From NCBI GenBank assembly GCA_964385465.1, contig CAYLPJ010000032.1:9086-73085 (forward strand): a stretch of 64,000 nt of DNA, read 5' to 3'. This stretch comes from CAYLPJ01 sp964385465 (lineage in GTDB: Bacteria > Planctomycetota > Phycisphaerae > SM23-33). Both the position numbers and the translations under genes were made by a program. Below, piece by piece: positions 43,937 through 53,646 of this stretch; the first letter of the stretch is position 1; every line of letters starts with the position of its first letter. The notes under the pieces are model-generated. The model searched no databases, was not told the DNA's origin, and saw only the letters and a program-made list of their open reading frames with translations.

Positions 43937-45022
43937 ATTCCTTCCCTTTCCATTCTCGCTTCGATCCTTCCTTTTCGCCGGCCTCTTCACACACTCCCGG
44001 CCAAGCTGAGTCGGGGCTCGGGGTGAGCGGAGCCGGCGTTGCCTGGGATGTTGCCTCACGTCTGTGTGTGCGTGGTTAGGACTTTATTATGATCCTGTTA
44101 ATCCATCCGTTCTCCTTCTTGGGACCTCGCACGTGAGCCTCCATTTCTCCGAAGTTCCAAGCCCGTGAGCCGAGACAAGGCCCAGGGGTTGTTTTCTTCG
44201 AACCCGCCGCACCGTGCGGCGATTTCGAGGCCGTCATCCGGGGCGAACCATCCCGCCCGCCGAAGACGATGCGTACCGATTGGTAATCGAGTAATCCTCC
44301 GGAACCCGCACAGCCCGCAGCCGTCGCGGCCCGAACGGCAGGCCAAGGGCTGCGCCCTCGTCTGACGGACCGGACTGTACACCACAATTGTGCGGGAGGA
44401 ATTCGATCTTCGTTGCGGTTTCGTTAAAGACAACACTCCGGGCGCGCCGTCCGCATTATGCAGGCCTCGTGGCACCACATACCGCAGAAACACACTCGCT
44501 CTCCTCTACTGCATCCGGCGCGCACCCTGAGCGGGGATGCGAGGCCGACTGCACCTTCGCAACCGATCTACAGATTACACTTCACTCGCCACGGGTTTGA
44601 GAGCAGGGCGAGCGGATAGGCAGGGCCGCCCGAGCGTCTCGCCCGCTTGAGCACAAGCGGTCGGCGACCTTGCCATGCGGGCGGCATTCTCCCCCGAAAC
44701 CGTTAAGACAGGATTAAGGCCATGTGACACGATCAAGATAAATGCGTTCAGAAAACATTCAGATCATGTTCGGGGCGGCGGGTCGGTGAGGGAATGGCTT
44801 AACATACTTCGGCTGTCCCCACCCGCGAATTCCGCGCAAGGTCATGCCGTCACGCGGCATGCGCCGCCTTTCCCGCCAAGGTCCCGAGGACGGGCGCCTT
44901 CCGCCGGGTCCGCCCCTGGATCCCCGTCTGCGCGCGCGACCGGCGTCGGGGACGCGCCGCAAGACGCATCGCCGACGCCGGCAAGCCCCCCCTGTGGCGT
45001 CTCTTCCCGAGCCCGGCCGGGG
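43937..45022. other. 1.1-kb intergenic region
   Basis: Both neighbours are on the minus strand, so this region holds the 5' leader of the TIGR02597-like gene and the end of the TolC operon. A CATAAT box (minus strand, 44086-44091) could be a -10 element, but no good -35 is present. CACAATTGTG (44383-44392) is a small palindrome. I see no convincing gene, tRNA or terminator. Base composition is more AT-rich than the coding neighbours around 44080-44110 and 44540-44600. Confidence 0.5.
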
Positions 45023-46585
45023 TCAGGACGACGGGGTGGGCGCGTCCTCGGCCGGGGGCTCGGGCTGGGTCTGCGGCGCCGGGACCTTGGCGGCGTTGAC
45101 CGCCGGGGCGGTGTGGAGGTCGGGCAGCCGAAGTTGACCGTCGGCGGTCACCACGTCGTAACCGATGGAGTTGTATACTTTTGCCCTGGCGGCCATCAGG
45201 CGGGCGTGGAGGAGCTTCTCGGCGGCGTACTCGTCGAGGAAGGCCATTTCCTTGACGACCACATCGCCGGCCTTGCCCTTGCCCGCCTGGACCGCCTCGG
45301 TCATGTTGTCGGCGATCTTGCGGCAATCGGCGGTGAGGTCCCGCGCCTGGCGGAGCCTGCGAAGCGTGTAGTTGTGCTCGATCATCGCGAGGTTGAGCTG
45401 GACGAGGATCCCGGCGGCGACGGCCTGGCGGTACTTGGCCAGGTGTTCCTGGCGTTTCTTGTGGGCCTTGTAGGTGAGGATTCTGCTGGGGATGCTCAGC
45501 AGGTCCCAGCTCACGTTGAGCCCGGCGCGATACCAGTTCTGGTAGTAGAGATACTCGTTGGTATCGGCCTCGAGGCGGAGGAAGATGCCGGGGCTGGGGA
45601 ACATGGAGATGAGGGTGGCCTTGGCCTCGTCGTAGGAGATCTGCTGTCGCAGGTCGCACTCGAACAGCTCGGGGCGGTTGAGCACGGCGTAGCGTTCGAG
45701 GGTCTCGACGTCGGCGTCGAACGCGCCGGGCGGCGTGTCGGCGACGGTGGCGAGGGCGAACTCGGTATGGACGGGCAGGCCCATGAGCTTGGCCAGCCGG
45801 ACGCGGGCGGCGCGGGCCTTCTCGACGTACTCCTGGATGCGCATCTTCTGCTTCTTCAGCGGGTAACGCCGGGCGATGGCGACCGACTCGGAGACCTGGC
45901 GTTTCGCCAGCGCCTCGGCGATGCGGGCCAGCTCGGCGTCGATGAGCCCCTCAAGCTCCCGGGCCTTGCGGGCGACCCCCCGGAGCATGAGGCACCGCCA
46001 GTACGTCGCGGCGACATCCATCACCAGGTCCTGCCGGACGCGGCGTGCGCTCTGGCCCGCGATGAGCGTCCGGCTGGTTTCCTGGCGTGCCCGGTGGTAA
46101 CTGACGCCGAAGTCGACGACGTTCCAGAGCATGCCGATCCCGCCGTAGAAGCGGTCCTTCTCCTGCGAGAACGAATACTGCGACCCTCGGGCCAAGGCGC
46201 TGGTGCCGGTCTGGAGGTCCTCCGACGCGCTGGCGTTGTACCGGTTGCGGTGGTCGAAGTTCACGTCCACCGTCATCTCCGGCAGCATCTTCAGCAGCGA
46301 GGCGGTCTCCAACTCCCGCTGGATCGCCGCCTCCTGCCGGGCCAGCCAGAGGTCGGTGTTGTACTCCAGCGCCAGCTCCACCGCCCGCTCGAGCGTCACC
46401 CCGCCGACCAGCTCCGGGCGGATGGAGCGGTACAGCTCCATGTCCATCCGGGCGTTGCTGAGACGCCATTCGTTCATCATCTCCTGGTTCGGCTGCTCGC
46501 AGCCGGCCAGGCCGGCCGCGAGGGCCAGGCCGATCATCACCGTTCGTCCAATGCGTGTTCTCATGATGTTCAGTGTCCTCTTCAT
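45023..46585 (-). CDS. TolC-family outer-membrane efflux lipoprotein
   Basis: The 520-residue protein has a lipoprotein signal (MIGLALAAGLAGC) and two outer-membrane efflux repeats of long helices. The first starts near VTLERAVELALEYNTDLWLA. Later segments such as DVETLERYAVLNRPELFECD and NVSWDLLSIPSRI match the family's barrel strands. It would form the exit channel of the export locus. It lies 69 bases downstream of the giant VCBS protein gene, its probable cargo, and shares strand with the HlyD-type adaptors. Confidence 0.85.
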   Translation of the reverse strand: MKRTLNIMRTRIGRTVMIGLALAAGLAGCEQPNQEMMNEWRLSNARMDMELYRSIRPELVGGVTLERAVELALEYNTDLWLARQEAAIQRELETASLLKMLPEMTVDVNFDHRNRYNASASEDLQTGTSALARGSQYSFSQEKDRFYGGIGMLWNVVDFGVSYHRARQETSRTLIAGQSARRVRQDLVMDVAATYWRCLMLRGVARKARELEGLIDAELARIAEALAKRQVSESVAIARRYPLKKQKMRIQEYVEKARAARVRLAKLMGLPVHTEFALATVADTPPGAFDADVETLERYAVLNRPELFECDLRQQISYDEAKATLISMFPSPGIFLRLEADTNEYLYYQNWYRAGLNVSWDLLSIPSRILTYKAHKKRQEHLAKYRQAVAAGILVQLNLAMIEHNYTLRRLRQARDLTADCRKIADNMTEAVQAGKGKAGDVVVKEMAFLDEYAAEKLLHARLMAARAKVYNSIGYDVVTADGQLRLPDLHTAPAVNAAKVPAPQTQPEPPAEDAPTPSS

Positions 46586-46654
46586 GGTGCAGACACCTCG
46601 TGGCTTCGTTCGCGATTCCGAGACGCGAACACGTGTGGTTTGTGGGGATTGCGG

Positions 46655-49600
46655 TCAGGCGGCGTCGCGGGCGAGGAGGCGACGGATCAGCCCGAGCAGG
46701 CCGGCGCCGGCGGGGGCATCGCTGTCGGCCCGGGAGCCGCCGGCGTCTTCGGCGTCGTCGCCCGGGGCGGGGGGTTCGCCGGCATTGGCGTTGCCGGCGG
46801 GACTGTCGGCCTCGTTGCCCGCAGCGTCGGCGGCTCGTTCCCGAAGCTGCTCGACGACCCGCTGCATCAGGGCGTCGATGACCGCCTCGGGCGCGCCCTC
46901 GTTGGCCTCGATCAGCCGGGCGCGGACCCGGTCGATCGCCTCCCGGGCGTTCTCGGCGCCGTGGACCTCCTCGCCGATTGCCTCGACGAGCCCTTCGCCG
47001 CGGGCGTTCCAGGCCATCTCGCCGTAGACGACGTACAGGGAGTCGGTCGTGTCGATCTCGTCGGGGGAGCTGAGCTCGTGGACGAACGTCGCCGTCGGCG
47101 GGACGCTGTCGGCGGCCACGCCGGCGAAGTAACCGCTCGCCGTGCGCCCCCCGCCGGCCATGAAGTCGTCCAACGTGGTCAACAACTCCTCGGGCGGGGC
47201 CGCGTCTGCGCCGTTGTCCCCCGCCGGCGGCTCGGGCAGGGCCGCCGGGCCGCTGTCGGCACCGGGGGCGTCGCCGTCGCCGGAACCTTCCGGCGCAACC
47301 GGCGTGGGCGGGTCCAGCTTATCCGGCTGCGGCGGGGTGTAGCCGTCGATGCTCACCGTCACGTCGGTCGTGTCCGTACCCCCCAGGCCGTCGGCCACGG
47401 CCAGCGTGAACGTCTCCGAGACGGTCTGTCCGGTGATGAGGAATTCCACCGCCTGCGATCCGGCCGCCAGCTCGTAGCGATACGTGCCGTCGGCATCGAC
47501 AATCAGCGTGCCATACGTCCCCGCCAGTTCGCCCTGCCCGTCGGCGGGCACGTCGGCGCTGTCCTCGCCGAGGTCGATGCGGGTGACGCGGAAGGTGCTC
47601 TCGGTGTCGACGTCCTCGACCGTGACGGCCCCGGCGGCTTCCTGCGGGGAGACCTCGTGGACCTCCAAGGTCTCCGACGCGGCCGTCGGGGCGTCGTTCT
47701 CGCCGGTGACGGTCACGGTCACCGTGCCCGTGTCGTCCAGGCCCCCGCCATCGGTGACGCCCACGGTGAATGTATCCGTGACGGTCTGCCCGCCGCGGAG
47801 TTCCTGCACGGCCGTCGAGGCGTTGTCCAGCGTGTAGGACCAGTCACCGTCGGCGTCCACAGTCAGCGTGCCGTAGGACCCGTCGCCATCGGAAAGATCG
47901 AACGTGTGCGTGTCGCCGACGTCCACGCCGTCGTACGCCAGCGTGCCCGACGCCGACGTCGTCCCGTCCTCGGTCACCGTCGCCACGGTCTGATCGTCGA
48001 GAATCGGCGCGTCGTTCGCGCCCGTCACGGTCACGGTCACCGTACCCGTGTCGTCCAGGCCCCCGCCGTCGGTGACGCCCACGGTGAACGTGTCCGTGAC
48101 GGTCTGCCCGCCGCGGAGTTCCTGCACGGCCGCCGAGGCGTTGTCCAGCGTGTAGGACCAGTCGCCGTCGGCGTCCACGGTCAGCGTGCCGTAGGACCCG
48201 TCGCCGTCGGAAAGGTCGAACGTGTGCGTGTCGCCGACGTCCACGCCGTCGTACGCCAGCGTGCCCGACGNNNNNNNNNNNNNNNNNNNNNNNNNNNNNN
48301 NNNNNNNNNNNNNNNNNNNNNNNNNNNNNNNNNNNNNNNNNNNNNNNNNNNNNNNNNNNNNNNNNNNNNNCCGACGTCGTCCCGTCCTCGGTCACGGTCG
48401 CCACGGTCTGGTCGTCGAGAATCGGGGCGTCGTTGGCGCCCGTGACGTTGACCGTCACCGTGGCCGTGTCGTCCAGCCCGCCGGCATCGGTGACGCGGAC
48501 GGTGAACATGTCGGCAACGGTCTGCCCGCCGCGGAGCTGCTGCACGGCTGCCGAGGCGTTGTCCAGGGAGTAGCTCCAGGAGCCGTCGGCCTCGACCGTC
48601 AGCGTGCCGTAGCCTCCCGCGCCGTCGTCGACCCCGAACGTGTGCGTGTCGCCGGTGTCGGCGTCGTCGGAGGTCAGGGCGCCCGACGCGGCGGTCGCGC
48701 CATCCTCGGCCACGCCGCCCGGGACGGCGTCGTCGATGACCGGGGCGTCGTTGGCGCCGGCAACGCTGAGGGTGACCGTGGCGGTGTCCTCCAGCCCGGT
48801 GGCGTCGCGGACGGTGACGGCGAAGCTGTCGGTGACGGTCTGTCCCTCGCGAAGCTCCTGCACGGCCGCCGAGGCATTGTCCAGCGCGTAGCTCCACGAG
48901 CCGTCGGCGGCGACCGTCAGCTCGCCGTAAGCGCCCGCCACAGCCGAGCCGACGTTGCCCGTCGAGCCCTCGACGGCGTGGACGCTCGCGGTGGCGTCTC
49001 CGTTGGGGTCGGTGATGGTCACCGTCCCGGCGGCGTCGGCGGTCGCGTCCTCTCCGACGCTGCCGGCGTCGTCGCCGGCGACGGGCGCCTGGCGGATACC
49101 GAGTTGGAAGGTGCCCGTCTCGGCTGCGGCGCCGTCCTCCCCGCCGTCGGCGAGGGAGAACCCGAAGGCGTCGCTGACGGACTCGTCGTCGACGTTGGCG
49201 TACGTGACGAGGTCGGCGTCGACGTCGGCCTGGGTGAACGTGTCTCCGACGCCCAGTTCCGTCCCGTCGCGCCGCAGCGTGCCGTGTGCCACCGCCGAGG
49301 TCACCGTGTAGGTCAGCCCGGCGGGGTCGTCGTCGACGTCCTCGGCCAGGAGGCTGCCCGTGCCGATGGTGACGGTCTGGCCCTCGGTGACGGTCGCGCC
49401 GGCGTTGGTCGTCATCGACGGCGGGTCGTTGACGCCCTCGACCTGGATGGTTCCCGAGCCGGACGTGGCCGTCTCGCCGGCGTAGTCGCAAACGGTGACG
49501 GTGTAGGTCCGGTCGCCGGTGGCGGGATCGTCGGAGTCGTTGGAGAAGGTCACGTGCTCGATGAGGCTCTCGGCCACGGCGGCGTCGGTGCCGGCGCTGA

Positions 49601-51350
49601 AGACGCGGACGTTGTCGATGTACATCGTCGAGCCGATGACGGTCCCGCCGGTGGCGTCGTAGCTTCCGCAGAGGAAGACGAACTTGAACTGGTCGCTGGT
49701 GGCGTCGAGGGTGATCGTCTCGGTCTGCCAGCCGCCGGTGTTGTCGCCGCGCTCGTAGAAGATCTCCGTCGTCGTGCCCGTGTTGTCGTCGATCAGGTAG
49801 CCGTAGACGTCGTAGTCGTCGCCGGAGTCCACCGCCCACCAGTCCAGGGCGATGGTGTCGCCGGTGGAGGCCTCGAAATAGTCGCTGGTGATCTCCGGCC
49901 CGTGGGCCGTGCCGAAGCCGTCCGTCGAGCCGCTGATCCGAAGCCGGAGGTAGTGCTCGCCCTCGCTGGCCTGTCCGGCGTCGTGCAGCACGTCAGCGTG
50001 CTGGTTGATCCCGCTGCCGCTGTCGCCCGGGAGGCCCGGGAAGCTCGTGTCCACCGTCCAGCCGGACGTGTTGCCCGTCTCGAAGCCGGAGTTGGTCATC
50101 GGCGTGCTCAGCAGGATCTTGAGGTCCTGCCCGCCCTGCCCGTCGTAGGTCCCGTCGATCTCGCCGATCTTCTCCCGCCCCGAGCCGTTGCCGAGGTACA
50201 CCGAGTCCCCGGTCAGCGAGATGGCCCCCTCGGCGTTGACGTCGCCGTCGCTGGCCAGCGTCAGCGAGTCGCCCGGGCCGCCGTCGGCGAGGTCGATCAG
50301 CACGTAGCCGTCTGCGAACGTGTCGCCGGTGACCGCTACCGCCCCGTCCAGCAGCACCGGGTCGCCGCCCTCGGTGAACGTGACCGTCCCGCCGACGTCG
50401 GAGACCGTCGGCAGGGCCAGGACGCCGTCGAAGCCCGCCAGCGCGGCGGCGTCGAAGTACGTCCCGGCGGCATCGATCCCGCCGACCTCCAGAAGCCAGT
50501 CGGCCTCGGGCGCGTCGGGAGCGGCGTGGCCCGTGGCGTCGTCGCTGGCGGCCACCTCCAGGCCGGTCAGGGCCTCGATCTCCGCCACCAGCGCCTCGCC
50601 GTCGGCGTTGGCGGCCAGGTCGCAGGTCAGCAGGTCCAGCCGACCGCCGGCGTCGATCCGCTCACCCAGCCCGGCCAGGAAGGCCCGCTGGGCGGCGTCG
50701 GTCCGCAGCGACTCGGCCGTGATGTGTTCGCCGTCGAGCGCGCTGAGCCGCCCGGCCCCGCCGTGGGCGGCCAGGCCGATCGAGGCGGCGGCGCGGCCGT
50801 CGAGGGCGTCGTCGATGCGTTGGAAGACGGCCTCGGGCGTGTCGGTATGGGGGTCGTAGGTCACGCGGAGCGCCTGGTCGCCGACGGCGGCGGCGAGGTC
50901 TTCGCTGCCGGCGAGTCCGGCGTCGATCAGCAGCAGCCGGGGGCTGGCCTCAGGTCCGGCGGGGGCCGCGATGGCGACATCCGTCGCGTGGGCCAGCAAG
51001 TCCGCATCGGCGTCATCACCCCCCCGGGCCAGCGTCTGCTCGGCGGCCCCGGCGGGATCGGTGGGGTCGGCGGCATCGGTATCGGTGGGATCGGCAGGCG
51101 CGGGGGCGTCGGCCGGGCTGTCCGCGGCGTCGGGCTGGAGGGCGTCTGCGGGCGCCAGCGCATCGTCAGCCGGTTGGGGGGCATCGGAGGCTTGCTGGGA
51201 GGCGTCGGCGGGCTCGGCGGCGTTGCCGGCTTCGGCGCCGGCGGCGTCAAGGTCCGCGACGGCAGCGACGGCGGCGGCGTCGAGCACGACCCGCTCTTCC
51301 ATACGCATGAGGCAACCGAGGGCGCTGCGGGGTTCTGGCATCGTGTGCAT
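46655..51350 (-). CDS. Giant DUF4347/VCBS-repeat surface protein (interrupted by assembly gap)
   Basis: The gene starts at ATG 51350 or 51341 and is at least 1531 codons long without the gap. Near the N-terminus MEERVVLDAAAVAA fits the LExRxLLDA motif of giant surface proteins. A Pro/Ala/Asp linker precedes a DUF4347 domain (about residues 125-265, with LLTCDLAANADGEALVAEIE). A concanavalin-like region, a CSPG/cadherin-like repeat (TYTVTSAVAHGTLRRDG) and at least five VCBS repeats follow, typified by DNASAAVQELRGGQTVTDTF. The C-terminus has a linker and a helical domain ending GLLGLIRRLLARDAA. It is probably a secreted adhesin. The frame differs on the two sides of the gap only because the gap is filled with an arbitrary 100 N. 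Confidence 0.85.
47703..48270 (-). repeat. Tandem 318-bp VCBS-coding repeats
   Basis: Two nearly identical copies end at 47952 and 48270, giving a period of 318 bases (106 codons). A further diverged copy begins immediately right of the N run at 48371. Only a few synonymous or conservative differences separate the two left copies, indicating recent duplication or gene conversion. Confidence 0.9.
48271..48370. other. Assembly gap of 100 N
   Basis: The round length marks a scaffold placeholder. The left flank ends GTGCCCGACG and the right flank starts CCGACGTCGTC, which together reproduce the junction seen inside the complete repeat at 47943-47963. Confidence 0.97.
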
Positions 51351-51501
51351 TCCCGGTACTGATGGTGAACGGCTTGTTGGAATGTTCGCGTGTTGCCCCG
51401 ACCCTCATGTCTCGGCGTCGCTGCCGATTGCCTAGAGGCTCTATCGGGAAGGCAACGTGGGGACTTTGCTCGTTTGGGAAGAATTCCCGGCTTTCAGGCC
51501 G

Positions 51502-53646
51502 TCACAGCCCGGAGTCGCGGACGACCGCCGCACGAGCCCAGCGGATCGCACGTGACAGCCGGCTGGGAACGCCGGCCGAGAGCACCAGACTGCCCGGCTG
51601 GCCAAGGCGAAGCGCGCCCGGCGGGTCGAGCAGTTCGGCCTCGACCTCGTACACGCTGTCGACCAGACGGAGGCGGCCTTCGCGTTCGGCCGTGACGGCC
51701 AGCGGTCCCCCGTACACGCCGGCCAGGGCCGCATCGCCCAGCGTCTCGGTCCGGGTGGGGCTCACCCGGCGGACGCGGACGCGCACTTCCCGCCCGCTGG
51801 CGCGGCACCGGAAGATGCCTTCGACGCCCGCGGCCACCGCGGAGATCAACGTCTCGGGCACGTAGGCCCGCACGGCCGTCACCGGACCGGCAACGATCCC
51901 GCCCAACTCCTGCCGGGTCCGCACGGCCACGCCGTCCCGCAGCGTCTCGTCCCACCACGCCAGTCGCCCGGCGGCCTCTGCGCGGACGATCCGGCCGGCG
52001 CGTTCGGCCAGCAGTCGGGCGAGGTCGGCGCGGGCGCGAAGCAGGGCCTCGCGTTTCTGCGGCAGCAGCGCCCGCCCGGCCTCGCGGACGCCCAGCGCGT
52101 CGAGCTCCCGTTCGAGCCCGCGGACCTTCGTCCGCGCGAGGTCGATGCGCCCCTCCAGTTCCGCCGAGCGGATCACGCACAGCGTCTGGCCGGCCTCGAC
52201 GGCCTCGCCGGGGGCTACGGCGAGGTCGGTCAGCACCCCCCCGGCCGGGCAGTAGATCACCTGCCGGGCGGCGGGCACGGACACGGCCGCGACCGCCGGC
52301 GTCCGCGAACGGGGCGCCGCCAGCCAGTATCCGAGCGCCATCGCCCCCGCGAGGGTCAGGGCAAGCCGGGGGCGCAGCGCGATCCGGCGGCGGTTTCGTG
52401 CCACGAACGCGATCTCGCGGATGACGGGTCGCAGGAAGAGCATCGCGAAGGCACCGGCACAGAAGGGCACGCCGACGGCCTTGGGCAATGTGTGGTAGAT
52501 GAGAGCACATATTCCCAGGTACAGAAAGAACCTGTACACCCAGGTATAGAGACTGTAGGCGACCATGAGCCGCCGCCGTCTCGTCGACAGGTTGGGCTCG
52601 GGCGACGGCACGTCGATGCTGAAGACCTTTCGCCGCAGCCACGCCAGCGTGAGGGCGAAGGCGCGGGGCTGGAGGTTGTCCACCCCGATCATGTCCGACA
52701 GGAGGTAGTACCCGTCGAACCGCATGGCGGGGTTCAGGTTCACCAGGACCGTGCTCAACAGCGTCACGGAGGACAGCACGAAGCAGAGGCTCCGGGCGAG
52801 CCCGGGCGGCGCGACGGTCCAGCCGAGCAGAGCCCATCCCGCAATGACGCCCTCGGCACAGATTCCCGCGGCGGTGATCCACAATCGCCGTCGCCGGTCG
52901 CTCATCCGCCAGGAATCGGTCACATCGCAGAACGCCAGCGGCCAGAGAAAGATGAACGCCACCCCCATTGCCGGCACGCGGTTTCCGAAGGCCTTGGCGG
53001 TGTAGGCGTGGGCCAGTTCATGGAGGGCCTTCAGCAACGCGATCGCAACGGCGTAGACCACAATTCCATGCAGCGAGAAGAACCGGGGAAATGTGTGGAT
53101 GTATGCGTCGAAGCGCAGCAGCAGCCCCGCGAGCCCCAGTGCGCAGGCCACGACGGAGATCCACCGGACCACCGGCCCGGAGAGCAACCGGACCAGCGGC
53201 AACGTGCGGGCGAGAAAGGCGTCGGGATTCACCAGCGGGATGCGGAAGTAGAAATAGTGCCGGTACAGCCATCGCAGCGGCCGCACGCGGCGGCGTTGCG
53301 TTTCGGCCAGCAGGGAATCGGGATCCTTGCAGAGCGTCGTCTCGGTCAGCCCGCGGCGGGAGAGGTCCTCGCAGAAGGACCGCAACTCCTCGCGCGAGAC
53401 GCGCACGGCCGTGCGGGCCTCGAGCTGGCGATGCAGGTCGCTCAGCTTCCGCGGGGTGCGCAGGCGGCGGAGGATCTCCATCTGCATCCAGTCCACGCGT
53501 TCGAAGGAAGAGTGGACGGGATCGCGGATCATCCACACTTCCGAGCCGTCCTCCTCCTCGGGCGCGCGGTGGAATTCCAGGTCCGCGCGCAGTGCCGGGA
53601 GGATGACCTCCCCCGCCGCGGGGGGCTCGGCGGTCGCCGTCACCAT
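51502..53646 (-). CDS. Fusion of M50 metalloprotease-like membrane domain with HlyD-type adaptor
   Basis: The 714-residue protein has three parts. Residues about 35-105 form a PqqD-like winged-helix domain (VWMIRDPVHSSFERVDWMQM). Residues about 150-440 are a polytopic M50/site-2-protease-like domain with HELAHAYTAK (zinc ligands H209 and H213, catalytic E210) and the distal NLNPAMRFDGYYLLSD, with D311 as third ligand. Residues about 445-714 are a HlyD-like adaptor: the lipoyl half-motif VIYCPAGGVLTDLAVAPGEAV, a coiled coil and a beta barrel. Similar M50-HlyD chains occur in peptide and bacteriocin export loci. It overlaps the GAF-HlyD gene by seven bases. The protease residues look intact. 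Confidence 0.85.
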   Translation of the reverse strand: MVTATAEPPAAGEVILPALRADLEFHRAPEEEDGSEVWMIRDPVHSSFERVDWMQMEILRRLRTPRKLSDLHRQLEARTAVRVSREELRSFCEDLSRRGLTETTLCKDPDSLLAETQRRRVRPLRWLYRHYFYFRIPLVNPDAFLARTLPLVRLLSGPVVRWISVVACALGLAGLLLRFDAYIHTFPRFFSLHGIVVYAVAIALLKALHELAHAYTAKAFGNRVPAMGVAFIFLWPLAFCDVTDSWRMSDRRRRLWITAAGICAEGVIAGWALLGWTVAPPGLARSLCFVLSSVTLLSTVLVNLNPAMRFDGYYLLSDMIGVDNLQPRAFALTLAWLRRKVFSIDVPSPEPNLSTRRRRLMVAYSLYTWVYRFFLYLGICALIYHTLPKAVGVPFCAGAFAMLFLRPVIREIAFVARNRRRIALRPRLALTLAGAMALGYWLAAPRSRTPAVAAVSVPAARQVIYCPAGGVLTDLAVAPGEAVEAGQTLCVIRSAELEGRIDLARTKVRGLERELDALGVREAGRALLPQKREALLRARADLARLLAERAGRIVRAEAAGRLAWWDETLRDGVAVRTRQELGGIVAGPVTAVRAYVPETLISAVAAGVEGIFRCRASGREVRVRVRRVSPTRTETLGDAALAGVYGGPLAVTAEREGRLRLVDSVYEVEAELLDPPGALRLGQPGSLVLSAGVPSRLSRAIRWARAAVVRDSGL

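Noticed and set aside
44205..44235. tRNA-like GGTTCGAA on the minus strand
   Set aside because: The flanking bases do not form a T-arm or acceptor stem and no anticodon arm is found at the right distance.
44675..48270. Plus-strand open frame covering the TolC gene and part of the VCBS gene
   Set aside because: It is a mirror of the repeats on the minus strand; its repeated VGDAHGE-like segments are antisense translation of VCBS units.
47703..48270. Tandem repeats as a possible CRISPR array
   Set aside because: The period is 318 bases, the repeats are coding and contiguous with no spacers.
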